From: Chloroflexi bacterium CFX6
GTDB taxonomy: Bacteria; Chloroflexota; Anaerolineae; Anaerolineales; Villigracilaceae
NCBI GenBank assembly: GCA_030263595.1
Contig: SZPG01000055.1
Location: forward strand, 1 to 53,366
Length of the DNA stretch: 53,366 bases
Direction of reading: 5' to 3'
This document shows, piece after piece, positions 23,995 through 32,227 of the stretch. Numbering within the stretch: the stretch's first letter is position 1; every line of letters begins with the position of its first letter. Under the pieces are notes generated by a model. It had not been told where the DNA came from. It searched no databases and saw nothing but the letters and a program-made list of their open reading frames with translations. The position numbers and the translations under genes are program-made.

Positions 23995-24555
23995 ATGCTG
24001 GACAAACTTTCCGAAACGTTGAGGAAGTACGCGAACGGGTGGTTGGTGTTGGTACTGCTTGCGGGTTTCCTTTTTTTCAACGCGGTCATCCTGCCGGGGC
24101 AGCAAGCCAGAATCAAATCATCCTCCGGCGGCACGGCGCCCATTGACCTGCAACTCTTTTACACGCCCGATAAAGTCTATTCGATGGTGGCATCCTACGG
24201 CGACGAGGGACGCGCCGCGTATCGTCTCTTCGAGTTGACGGGCGATATCCTTTATCCCATCATTTACACGCTGTTCCTCGCGCTGGCGATCACCTGGCTA
24301 TTCCAACGCGGTTTTGCAGGCACGAGCGGAATGCACAAATACAACGTGGCGCCGTTCGGCGGATGGTTGTTCGACTTGTTCGAGAACCTGGGGATCGTTG
24401 CGATGCTTTCGGTGTATCCGTCCACACCTGCATTGCTGGCATGGGTTTCGGCGATCTTCACGCTGGTCAAGTGGCTGTTTGCAATTGCGAGCATCCTTCT
24501 GCTGCTCATTGGTTTGGTGATGGCTGTGAAGAACGGATTCAAGAAACAGGCATAA
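23995..24555 (+). CDS. Four-TM membrane protein, unknown function
   Basis: 186 residues. Membrane helices: WLVLVLLAGFLFFNAVIL (about 15-33), YPIIYTLFLALAITWLF (about 85-102), LGIVAMLSVYPSTPALLAWV and LFAIASILLLLIGLVMAV. Between TM1 and TM2 lies a soluble loop with IDLQLFYTPDKVYSMVASYG. ATG 23995 has GGAGA 6 bp upstream; ATG 23983 has no such site. I do not recognise the family. The following 170 bp hold short T/C-rich simple sequence and nothing else I can name. Confidence 0.6.
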   Translation: MLDKLSETLRKYANGWLVLVLLAGFLFFNAVILPGQQARIKSSSGGTAPIDLQLFYTPDKVYSMVASYGDEGRAAYRLFELTGDILYPIIYTLFLALAITWLFQRGFAGTSGMHKYNVAPFGGWLFDLFENLGIVAMLSVYPSTPALLAWVSAIFTLVKWLFAIASILLLLIGLVMAVKNGFKKQA

Positions 24556-24729
24556 GGAAAAAGGAAAACTGCTCAAAACAAGAACGGCTTGGCTCATGTA
24601 CGATCTGTGTACAGACGTTACACCTGCCCAGTCGGGCGGTGCCAGGGGAGAACGTCTGCTGCGCGCCAATATTTTTTGCACACTTTTCACAGAAAAGCCA
24701 GGGGGTCTTCATCCTTCATAATTCATCCT

Positions 24730-25418
24730 TCATCCTTTAATTTCCATCCACCACACGCCTGTACATTCAGGCAAAATCACCCAATTATTTTCCTTCACTG
24801 TATCCCCCAACTCATCCCCAAAGAAAAAGCGGGACAACTCCTCCGCCTCCTCGAGGGATTCGAATTTGTAGTCGGTTCTTATCCATTTGTTCTGGAATCC
24901 GACCTCATCGAGCCAGGGAGATGCTCCAGCTTCACCGGTGACTCATTCCCGGTGCCCAACGATTCAAACAGGACGATGAAACTGCCCCGCCTCAAAACGC
25001 GTTTCATCTCCCCCAGCCAATTCTCCAACTCTCTTCTCCACGAATCCGGATTCCACACCGCGAGGTAACTCACGCTCCAGCCGGAGACCGCCAGATCGGC
25101 GGAGGAATTGAGGATTGGTAATTGGCGATGATCGGCGATCTCCACCCCCCAATTGGACAAGCCGCTTGCTTCCAATCTTTGGCGGCACACCCGCAACATC
25201 TCCCCCGATACATCGAACGCCCGCATGGATTTGGCGCGCGGCGCAAGCATGACTGCGAGTCGCCCCGTCCCTGCGCCGAGATCGAGAACGTCGAGTCCGT
25301 CCACGTTCACAATTTCATCCAGCGCGCGAGGGATATTGCCCTGATAATCTTCGCGTGAGATCAATGCTTCGTAACGATCGCCGTCGGTTTGATAGATTTG
25401 TCTTTGTTGGTCAGACAC
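24730..25418 (-). pseudogene. SAM-dependent methyltransferase, frameshifted
   Basis: The first 160 codons form a class I methyltransferase: VLDLGAGTGRLAVML (motif I), FDVSGEMLRVCRQRL, LAVSGWSVSYLAVWN, EMKRVLRRGSFIVLFESLGT. At about 24914-24922 the frame is lost. The next frame carries the expected end, WLDEVGFQNKWIRTDYKFES, LSRFFFGDELGDTV, WVILPECTGVWWMEIKG, stopping at 24730. A loss of about 11 bp (not a multiple of 3) between LEHLP and WLDEV explains it. The truncated product would be 179 residues with an unrelated tail. Confidence 0.75.
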
Positions 25419-25474
25419 AGTATTCTCCTCGTTTTTTGCTATACTTGGTCAATTCTACTTGACAAAGGTGACGT

Positions 25475-25948
25475 ATGCTGCTCTCCCCCTCCGCCCAGAA
25501 GATACAAGACACTCTCAAATCGCTCGGCTACAACTACACCGTGATCGAACACGCCGAGTCCACGCGCACCGCGCAGGAAGCCGCGGAACGCGCCGGCTGT
25601 GAACTCGGTCAGATCGTCAAGTCGCTGATCTTCAAAGGAAAGGCATCGGGCAAGCCGATCCTCGTCCTCACCAGCGGCGCGAACCGCGTGGACGAGAAGC
25701 GCATCCGCGACTACGCGGGAGAAGCCGTCAGCCGCGCGGATGCCGATTTCGTCCGGGCAGTGACCGGCTTCGCGATCGGAGGCGTGCCGCCCGTCGGGCA
25801 TGTCCAACAGATAGAGACTTACATGGACGAGGATTTCCTGCAATACGAAACCGTCTGGGCGGCGGCAGGGACGCCCAACGCCATCTTCGAGTTGAAGACC
25901 TCCGATCTGCAGAAGATGACAGGCGGAAGAGTCGCGAGGGTAAAGTGA
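25475..25948 (+). CDS. YbaK/ProX-type aminoacyl-tRNA deacylase
   Basis: 157 residues. The INS/YbaK fold is clear: IEHAESTRTAQEAAERAGCE, LGQIVKSLIFKGK with the conserved catalytic-site Lys, LVLTSGANRVDEKRI, VTGFAIGGVPPVGH (the G-x2-PVGH signature) and ETVWAAAGTPNAIFELK. It probably hydrolyses mischarged aminoacyl-tRNA in trans. It is divergent from the methyltransferase gene with a 56-bp gap containing TATACT. Confidence 0.9.
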   Translation: MLLSPSAQKIQDTLKSLGYNYTVIEHAESTRTAQEAAERAGCELGQIVKSLIFKGKASGKPILVLTSGANRVDEKRIRDYAGEAVSRADADFVRAVTGFAIGGVPPVGHVQQIETYMDEDFLQYETVWAAAGTPNAIFELKTSDLQKMTGGRVARVK

Positions 25949-26121
25949 TTTCAAGTCCCGGCTGGTTTTCGAGATCTTACAGAGGATGATTCGAGAATCC
26001 ATTCCCCTGGTTTCGCCACTATCGCTCGTCTCATAAAAAAGTAAACTTTTCGTCGTACACCACGAAGAAGAAACGAGGTTTTTGTTTACCGAATTATGCG
26101 ATACTCTGTAATTTCATTCCC

Positions 26122-26243
26122 TGATTACCTTACACTCTTAAAAATGGGACGCGGACGAGCAAGGCGCTTTTTCGGGCATTTCCTCAAAAATCCGCGTCCA
26201 TCCGCGTTAATCCGCGTCCCAATACCAAAGTGTAAGGTAATCA
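26122..26243 (-). repeat. MITE-like element family A, copy 2
   Basis: TGATTACCTTACACTCTTAA on the left and AAGTGTAAGGTAATCA on the right. The 122-bp copy has the interior order reversed relative to copy 1, and it lacks the CTGCGCGCTCCGCAG part found in copies 1 and 3. The rest of the 25949-26121 stretch is AT-rich and holds nothing I can identify. It ends 3 bp from the stop of the antitoxin gene, so it may also serve as that operon's 3' end. Confidence 0.75.
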
Positions 26244-26246
26244 ATT

Positions 26247-26636
26247 TCATTCCTTTTTCTCGATGATCTCATCCAGCGATATATTCAATGTTTTCGCAAT
26301 CGCGGACAGGATTTCCGTCGTCCCTTTTCGCCTGCCGGTTTCGATCTGCGAGAGATAGGGCTTGCTGATCCCCGCTGCGTCCGCCAGTTGTTGCTGGGTC
26401 AGTCCACGATACTCACGCCAGACTTTGACGGGATTCACGCCATCCAGGATGGCGTAGACCACTTCAGCGGGAATCAACTCCTCTTCCCCGCGTTCGATCG
26501 CTGCGCTGATTCTGTCGAAATCGCGGATGTCCTCGAGCAGTTCAGCCTGCTCGGCAAGTTGCAGATAGTGTTCATAAGGAAGCACCGCCCATTCGGGCTT
26601 GCCATCCCGTTCGATGATTTGAATTTCTTCTTTCAT
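26247..26636 (-). CDS. XRE-family antitoxin
   Basis: 129 residues. The C-terminal helix-turn-helix reads LTQQQLADAAGISKPYLSQI, ETGRRKGTTEILSAIAKTLN, ISLDEI. The N-terminal half (PEWAVLPYEHYLQLAEQAEL) resembles the prevent-host-death-like extension seen in antitoxins paired with RelE. It should neutralise the toxin and repress the operon. Gene order is toxin first, overlapping by 4 bp (ATGA). Confidence 0.85.
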   Translation of the reverse strand: MKEEIQIIERDGKPEWAVLPYEHYLQLAEQAELLEDIRDFDRISAAIERGEEELIPAEVVYAILDGVNPVKVWREYRGLTQQQLADAAGISKPYLSQIETGRRKGTTEILSAIAKTLNISLDEIIEKKE

Positions 26637-26890
26637 TTGTAAACCTCTCCACGTGAAGCGATTTTCAACACGATAATCATCAATTGTTCATTTTGAATCC
26701 TGTAAACGACCCGCCAATCTCCAACTCGCAGGCGGAAGCCTTCTCTGCCTTGCAGTTTCTTCGCGTTTGGGTGATTGGCAAATGGATCGGCGGCGATTGC
26801 GTCCAATTTCTCGCGAATCAATTTCGCTGTTTTTCGCGGTATCCTCAACAATGACTTTTCGGCTTCCCTGGCGTAGGAGATCTTGTACAC
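26633..26890 (-). CDS. RelE/ParE-family toxin
   Basis: 85 residues. YKISYAREAEKSLLRIPRKT, then IREKLDAIAADPFANHPNAK, KLQGREGFRLRVGDWRVVYR and IIVLKIASRGEVYK, the full RelE fold with the G-x-[WY]-R-[VI]-x-[YF] core. It is probably a ribosome-dependent mRNA interferase. AT-rich sequence with GTTAGCA...TGCTAAC repeats upstream (26892-26935) is a likely operator for the partner antitoxin. Confidence 0.85.
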   Translation of the reverse strand: MYKISYAREAEKSLLRIPRKTAKLIREKLDAIAADPFANHPNAKKLQGREGFRLRVGDWRVVYRIQNEQLMIIVLKIASRGEVYK

Positions 26891-26891
26891 A

Positions 26892-26935
26892 ACACGATGT
26901 TAGCACAATGCTAACAATTGTTCAAGGGTTGTTAG
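26892..26935. promoter_or_regulatory. Inverted GTTAGCA/TGCTAAC repeats, likely toxin-antitoxin operator
   Basis: TGTTAGCACAATGCTAACAA and a further GTTGTTAGCA lie just upstream of the RelE start codon. GTTAGCA-CAA-TGCTAAC is a 7-bp dyad in AT-rich DNA, the usual form of an XRE operator. The role is inferred from position. Confidence 0.5.
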
Positions 26936-27026
26936 CAGAACTATGTTTTGCTGAGATTCGGGCTTTAATTTGCAATCGGACATCCTTTGTCGTAAAATCT
27001 AAACAGACCATTCGAAAGGAGAGAAA

Positions 27027-28154
27027 ATGGCAACACTCGTAAAACCCGAAGCCCGCCCCATGACCGAGGAGGCGGACTTCCTGCAGATCAAATCCGTTGA
27101 CCACGTGCATTTCTACGTGGGCAACGCCAAACACGCCATGTATTACTGGTGGAAGGCGTTCGGCTTCAAGCCGGTCGCCTACTCCGGGCTGGAGACCGGC
27201 AACCGCGACTTCGCTTCGTATGTGTTGGAATCGGGGCAGGCGCGGTTCGTTGTTTCCGCGCCTTATACACCATCCAGCCCGCTCGCCGCGCATCACCTGG
27301 TTCACGGCGACGGCGTCAAGGTCATCGCGCTCGAAGTGGACGACGTGGAAGAGGCATGGAAAGCCACCACCGAACGCGGCGGCAAATCCGCGTGGGCGCC
27401 GCGCGAGGAAAAGGACGACCACGGCATCTTCCGCACGTCCGCCATCTACACCTACGGCGAGACCCTGCACGTCTTTGTGGACCGCGACGATTACAAGGGC
27501 GTGTTCGCGCCGACCTACAGACCCCTCGACTTCGAAGCCGACTCCACCGGCCTTGCCGCCATTGACCACATCGTGGGCAACGTGCAGTTGGGCAAGATGA
27601 ATCACTGGGTCAATTTTTATCATCGGGTAATGGGCTTTCGCCAGTTATTGCACTTCGACGATAAGGATATTTCCACCGAATATTCCGCGCTCATGTCCAA
27701 GGTGATGCAGAACGGCAACGGGCGCGTCAAGTTCCCGATCAACGAACCGGCGGAGGGACGCCGCAAGAGTCAGATCGAGGAGTATCTCGATTACTACCTC
27801 ACGCCCGGCGTCCAGCACATTGCCCTCATCACGGGCGACATCCTCGAGACCGTCGGCGAACTCCGCAAGCGCGGCGTCGAGTTCCTGCGCGTGCCGGATA
27901 CCTACTACGAAATACTCCCCGAGCGCGTCGGCAGGATCAAGGAGGACATGAAAACCGTCCACGATCTCGGCATCCTCGTTGACCGCGACGACGAAGGCTA
28001 TCTCCTGCAAATTTTCTCGCGCCCGATCCAGGATCGCCCGACCATGTTCATCGAAATCATCCAGCGTCACGGCGCAAAAGGATTCGGCAAGGGCAACTTC
28101 AAGGCGTTGTTCGAATCCATCGAACTGGAACAGGAACGACGAGGCAATCTCTAG
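27027..28154 (+). CDS. hpd: 4-hydroxyphenylpyruvate dioxygenase
   Basis: 375 residues with two vicinal-oxygen-chelate domains. Domain 1: IKSVDHVHFYVGNAKHAMYY. Domain 2: AAIDHIVGNVQLGKMNHWVN (first iron His), GVQHIALITGDI (second His), and PTMFIEIIQRHGAKGFGKGN (iron Glu and C-terminal gate helix). It converts 4-hydroxyphenylpyruvate and O2 to homogentisate, step two of tyrosine breakdown. AAAGGAG precedes the ATG. It is first of a three-gene operon. TAAAAT at 26993 may be part of the promoter. Confidence 0.95.
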   Translation: MATLVKPEARPMTEEADFLQIKSVDHVHFYVGNAKHAMYYWWKAFGFKPVAYSGLETGNRDFASYVLESGQARFVVSAPYTPSSPLAAHHLVHGDGVKVIALEVDDVEEAWKATTERGGKSAWAPREEKDDHGIFRTSAIYTYGETLHVFVDRDDYKGVFAPTYRPLDFEADSTGLAAIDHIVGNVQLGKMNHWVNFYHRVMGFRQLLHFDDKDISTEYSALMSKVMQNGNGRVKFPINEPAEGRRKSQIEEYLDYYLTPGVQHIALITGDILETVGELRKRGVEFLRVPDTYYEILPERVGRIKEDMKTVHDLGILVDRDDEGYLLQIFSRPIQDRPTMFIEIIQRHGAKGFGKGNFKALFESIELEQERRGNL

Positions 28155-28222
28155 TCGAACGTCGCAGGTCAAAAGTCAACATCTGACATGCGACCTTCGA
28201 CCTTTGACTTTGGACTCACATC

Positions 28223-29116
28223 ATGAAATTCGCAACCATCTCGACGCTTCGCGCGACGACCCAGCCTGCCCTCGTGGACGGAGACCGGGTCTACACCCTG
28301 CCCTTCGCGGACATGTACGCCGTCATGGAGGCTGGCGCGGAAAAAGCCGCCGGCAGGAAATCTAAGGATTCGCTTTCGATTGACGAGGTCAAATTCCTGC
28401 CGCCGTTGAAGCCGTTCACCCTGCGCGACGGATACGCCTTCGAGCAGCACGTCCAAACCGCAAACCGAAATCGCGGACGGGAAGTGCCGCAGGAATGGTA
28501 CGAGTTCCCGGTCTTCTACTTCACCAATCCCAACGCGGTCTTCGGACACGACGACGTGATCCCCTACCCGAATTACACCAACGCCATGGACTACGAACTC
28601 GAGATCGCGGCAATCATCGGCAGGGGCGGGATGAACATCGGTCCCGAGGACGCGCCGAAACACATCTTCGGTTACACCATCTTCAACGACTGGTCGGCGC
28701 GGGATGTGCAGAGAAAGGAAATGGCGGTGGGACTGGGTCCCGCCAAGGGCAAGGATTTCGCGTCGGCGTTTGGGCCCGTCATCGTCACGCATGAAGCGAT
28801 TGCCGATAAAGCCACGGACAGACCGGGCGTGTACGATCTCGAAATGGTCGCGCGGGTCAACGGGAAGGAATTCTCCAGAGGCAATTTCAAAGACATGCAC
28901 TGGTCGTTCGGCGAGATCATCGCGCGCATTTCCGATTCAGCGATGTTGTATCCCGGCGACGTGATCGGCTCGGGCACGGTCGGTACAGGCTGCCTGCTCG
29001 AATTGACCAAATTCCAGGGACCCTGGCTGAACGAAGGCGACGTGGTCGAATTGGAGATCGAACGCATCGGCATTTTGAGAAACACTGTTGGAAGGAAAAA
29101 ATTACTGGTCGAGTAA
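28223..29116 (+). CDS. Fumarylacetoacetate hydrolase family protein
   Basis: 297 residues. Family motifs: FEQHVQTANRNRGREVPQEW, YPNYTNAMDYELEIAAIIGR (metal Glu residues), GYTIFNDWSARDVQRKEM, GPAKGKDFASAFGPVIVT, and PGDVIGSGTVGTGCLLEL. It sits between hpd and hmgA, so it most likely cleaves fumarylacetoacetate or maleylacetoacetate to finish tyrosine breakdown; no separate maleylacetoacetate isomerase gene is seen. The 68-bp gap to hpd holds GGTCAAAAGTC-type simple repeats. The exact substrate within the family is inferred from context. Confidence 0.9.
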   Translation: MKFATISTLRATTQPALVDGDRVYTLPFADMYAVMEAGAEKAAGRKSKDSLSIDEVKFLPPLKPFTLRDGYAFEQHVQTANRNRGREVPQEWYEFPVFYFTNPNAVFGHDDVIPYPNYTNAMDYELEIAAIIGRGGMNIGPEDAPKHIFGYTIFNDWSARDVQRKEMAVGLGPAKGKDFASAFGPVIVTHEAIADKATDRPGVYDLEMVARVNGKEFSRGNFKDMHWSFGEIIARISDSAMLYPGDVIGSGTVGTGCLLELTKFQGPWLNEGDVVELEIERIGILRNTVGRKKLLVE

Positions 29117-29130
29117 ACGACGGAGGACCC

Positions 29131-30297
29131 ATGCCTTTTTATCACAAACTCGGACAAATCCCCCACAAACGACATACGCAATTCAGAAAGCCGAACGGCG
29201 AACTATATCGCGAAGAATTGATGGGATTGGAGGGATTCTCGTCCCTGCAATCCATCCTGTATCACAACTTCATCCCGCCGCGCGTCAAACATACGGAAGA
29301 CATCGGTTCGCGCCTCCCGGAAACTGTGGACTTCGGCCCGATCCGTCACCGCGCCTTTGCCACCGCCGACGCCCCGCCTGGAGGCGATCCCGTCTCTGCG
29401 CGCATTCCGCTGCTGGCAAACAAGGACGTGATCCTCGGCGTGGCGCGCGCCTCAAAGAGCATGGATTATTTCTATCGCAACGCGCAAGCCTACGAAACCT
29501 GGTGGGTGCATGAAGGGAGCGGCGTTCTGAAATCGCAGTTCGGGAACCTCAAGTTCCGCAAGGGCGATTACATCGTCATCCCGTTCGGGACGACCTGGCA
29601 AATGCACCTCGACGACAGCGAAGCGCGCTTCTTCACCATCGAAAATCCTTCGCAGATCGAGCCGCCGAAACGGTACCGCAATCATTTCGGTCAACTGCTC
29701 GAACACGCGCCGTATTGCGAACGCGACATCCGCGTCCCCGAGGAGCTCGAGACGCACACCGAACGCGGCGAGTTCGAAGTGCGGATCAAGGTGCGCGACC
29801 GCTTGACGCGGCACGTCCTCGATTACCATCCCTTCGACGTGATCGGCTGGGACGGTTATCTCTATCCGTGGATATTCAACATCGAGGACTTCGAGCCGAT
29901 CACCGGACGCATCCATCAGCCGCCGCCGGTGCATCAGACGTTCGAGGCGCACAACTTCGTGGTGTGCTCCTTCGTTCCGCGCCTCTTCGATTATCACCCC
30001 GAAGGCATTCCCGCGCCGTACAACCACTCGAACGTCAACTCGGACGAGGTGATCTATTACGCCGAAGGCAACTTCATGTCCCGCAAGGGCATTGACCGCT
30101 GCGACATCTCGCTGCATCCCTACGGCTTGCCGCACGGTCCGCAGCCCGGCATGACCGAAGCATCCATCGGCAAAAAGGAAACGCAGGAACTGGCGGTGAT
30201 GGTGGATACGTTCCATCCTCTTCACCTCACCAGGGACGCGCTGGAATACGAGAAACCCGAATATCAGTCCACGTGGATGGAAGGAAGCGGAGAGTAA
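29131..30297 (+). CDS. hmgA: Homogentisate 1,2-dioxygenase
   Basis: 388 residues, bicupin. MPFYHKLGQIPHKRHTQFRK at the start; YETWWVHEGSGVLKSQFGNL, then FRKGDYIVIPFGTTWQMHLD in the N-terminal cupin; VVCSFVPRLFDYHPEGIPAP, YNHSNVNSDEVIYYAEGNF (iron His and Glu) and LHPYGLPHGPQPGMTE (second His) in the C-terminal cupin. It opens the homogentisate ring with O2 to give maleylacetoacetate. Shorter than the roughly 430-residue proteobacterial enzymes. It lies 14 bp after the FAH gene and completes the operon. Confidence 0.9.
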   Translation: MPFYHKLGQIPHKRHTQFRKPNGELYREELMGLEGFSSLQSILYHNFIPPRVKHTEDIGSRLPETVDFGPIRHRAFATADAPPGGDPVSARIPLLANKDVILGVARASKSMDYFYRNAQAYETWWVHEGSGVLKSQFGNLKFRKGDYIVIPFGTTWQMHLDDSEARFFTIENPSQIEPPKRYRNHFGQLLEHAPYCERDIRVPEELETHTERGEFEVRIKVRDRLTRHVLDYHPFDVIGWDGYLYPWIFNIEDFEPITGRIHQPPPVHQTFEAHNFVVCSFVPRLFDYHPEGIPAPYNHSNVNSDEVIYYAEGNFMSRKGIDRCDISLHPYGLPHGPQPGMTEASIGKKETQELAVMVDTFHPLHLTRDALEYEKPEYQSTWMEGSGE

Positions 30298-30356
30298 ACG
30301 CGGTCAGGTTTTGGAGATCGGGAGGGTCTTCAGAGCCTGATTCGTTTATCTGAGAG

Positions 30357-30460
30357 AGTGCCTGAAAACTCATGCGTAGGCGGACGCTGCCGAAGGCGTC
30401 TATCGTCGTCCCTGCGCCGAAGGGCGCGGGTTACGCTCCCTAAGTGACTTTTCAGACACT
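30357..30460. repeat. MITE-like element family C (single copy)
   Basis: AGTGCCTGAAAACTCA on the left and TGACTTTTCAGACACT on the right form a 16-bp terminal inverted repeat with two mismatches around about 70 bp of GC-rich palindromic sequence (TGCCGAAGGCG, GCGCCGAAGGGCGC). No second copy in this window. The remainder of the 306-bp gap before the M28 gene holds no recognisable gene. Confidence 0.5.
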
Positions 30461-30603
30461 TTCCGAACAGTGGAGACTGCGCAAGTTTTCACGCCATACC
30501 CGGAAAGGAGGCGGTTCAGGAAGGTATATCTCATCCACTCCCGTTCTTTAGCGATGCTACGATTTAACTTAACCCAATCTGTTCGCCAATAGAGGAGAGT
30601 ACC

Positions 30604-32103
30604 ATGTTCAACAGAACGATCCGCATTTTGACCCTCCTGTCCATCCTTGCAACCGCGTTCGCATTCGCGCCTGCGGTCATGGCGGGACCCGAAGCCTGTG
30701 ATACGCGCGTCAACAACACCCACGCAAAGTTGCTGGAATGCGTCACGCTCGAAGGCGTGCGCGCCCACCAGGCGGCATTCCAGGCGATTGCCGACGCCAA
30801 TAACGGCATCCGCACCTCCGGCACGCCCGGCTACGACGCGTCGGTGGATTACGTCGTCGCGCAGATGACCTCCTACGGTTACAACGTGACCGTGCAACCC
30901 TTCCAGTTCCAGACGTTCATCGTCCTTACGCCCACCGTCCTTGAGCAGGTCGCCCCGCCGCCCGCAGGACCGATCGAAAACAACATCATGTCCTATTCGG
31001 GGAGCGGCGACGTGACCGCGGCAGTAACCCACCTCGCCGCCCCGCCCGCCGATGCCACTCCCGGATGTGAAGCCGCCGACTTTGCCGGCTTTCCGGCGGG
31101 GAACATCGCGTTGATCAGCCGCGGAGCCTGCACGTTCGCGTTGAAGGCGACCAATGCCTATAACGCCGGCGCTGTGGGCGTCGTCATTTACAACAACAGT
31201 CCCGGCCCGATCAATGGCACGCTGGGCAACGGATTCACGCTGGATATCGGCGTGACCTCCGTGACGCAGGCGATGGGTCAGCAACTGGCAGCGACCTCGG
31301 GTCTCGTCCTGCGCCTCAAAACCGACACCTTCCGCGGCATCGCCACCACCTACAACGTGATCGGCGAATCGAAATACGGCGATCCCAATAACGTTATCAT
31401 GGCGGGCGCGCATCTCGATTCGGTGAACGCCGGTCCCGGCATCAACGACAACGGTTCCGGTTCCGCCGCCATTCTCGAGGTTGCCAGACAGATGGCAAAG
31501 GTCAAACCGAGAAACATGGTGCGCTTCGCGTGGTGGGGCGCGGAAGAATCGGGCTTGGTTGGCTCGACCTACTACGTGAACAATCTGAGCGCGGAGGAAA
31601 GAGCCAAAATCGCCCTCTACTTGAACTTCGACATGGTTGGCTCGCCGAATCACGTCTTCTTCATCTATGACGGCGACGATTCGGACGGCGTTGGGGCTGG
31701 TCCTGGTCCCGCAGGCTCCGCAGAGATCGAGAAGACCTTCGAAAGATTCTTCACCATGCAGGGCATCCCCTTCAAAGGCACGGACTTCACCGGGCGCTCG
31801 GACTACGGTCCGTTCATCGCGGTGGGCATTCCCTCCGGCGGTTTGTTCACCGGCGCGGAAGGGATCAAGACCGCCGACGAAGCCGCCCTCTGGGGCGGCA
31901 CAGCCGGTCAGCAATACGACGCGTGCTATCACCAGGCGTGCGACACTTTCGCCAACGTGAACATGTATGCGCTGGAGGTCAACTCGGACGCCATCGCTTA
32001 TGCCGTTCTGCAATACGCCATGAACACCGCCGACGTCAACGGCAAAAAGGGCAAGGGCAATTTCCAACTTGCGCCGGGCGACTCGGGACAGCACACCGAA
32101 TAG
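30604..32103 (+). CDS. Secreted M28-family aminopeptidase with PA domain
   Basis: 499 residues. Signal peptide at 1-27 (LTLLSILATAFAFAPAVMAG). A PA domain (about 150-235; GNIALISRGACTFALKATNA, GVVIYNNSPGP) is inserted before the catalytic domain. The zinc ligands appear in GAHLDSVNAGPGINDNGSGS, the catalytic Glu pair in FAWWGAEESGLVG, then LNFDMVGSPN and a final His in YHQACDT. It is likely exported and releases N-terminal amino acids from peptides. GAGGAGAG precedes the ATG. Terminator at 32121. Confidence 0.9.
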   Translation: MFNRTIRILTLLSILATAFAFAPAVMAGPEACDTRVNNTHAKLLECVTLEGVRAHQAAFQAIADANNGIRTSGTPGYDASVDYVVAQMTSYGYNVTVQPFQFQTFIVLTPTVLEQVAPPPAGPIENNIMSYSGSGDVTAAVTHLAAPPADATPGCEAADFAGFPAGNIALISRGACTFALKATNAYNAGAVGVVIYNNSPGPINGTLGNGFTLDIGVTSVTQAMGQQLAATSGLVLRLKTDTFRGIATTYNVIGESKYGDPNNVIMAGAHLDSVNAGPGINDNGSGSAAILEVARQMAKVKPRNMVRFAWWGAEESGLVGSTYYVNNLSAEERAKIALYLNFDMVGSPNHVFFIYDGDDSDGVGAGPGPAGSAEIEKTFERFFTMQGIPFKGTDFTGRSDYGPFIAVGIPSGGLFTGAEGIKTADEAALWGGTAGQQYDACYHQACDTFANVNMYALEVNSDAIAYAVLQYAMNTADVNGKKGKGNFQLAPGDSGQHTE

Positions 32104-32120
32104 ACTCGAGTCTCCTTAAT

Positions 32121-32163
32121 GAAAACGACCCATGCTCGCACCCTCGGGCATGGGTCGTTTTTG
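32121..32163 (+). terminator. Strong intrinsic terminator after the M28 gene
   Basis: AAAACGACCCATGC pairs with GCATGGGTCGTTTT, followed by more T. Loop TCGCACCCTCG. The A-run on the left makes it potentially bidirectional. Confidence 0.85.
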
Positions 32164-32227
32164 TCCTCGATGTTACAATCCGGGAGAATGACATTCCCAA
32201 CCATCCATGTTTTCCAGCGAGGTAACC

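Noticed and set aside
30400..32094. Long open frame on the minus strand opposite the M28 peptidase
   Set aside because: It is antisense to a gene with a signal peptide and complete zinc motifs, has no recognisable motifs of its own and arises from GC-rich codon use.
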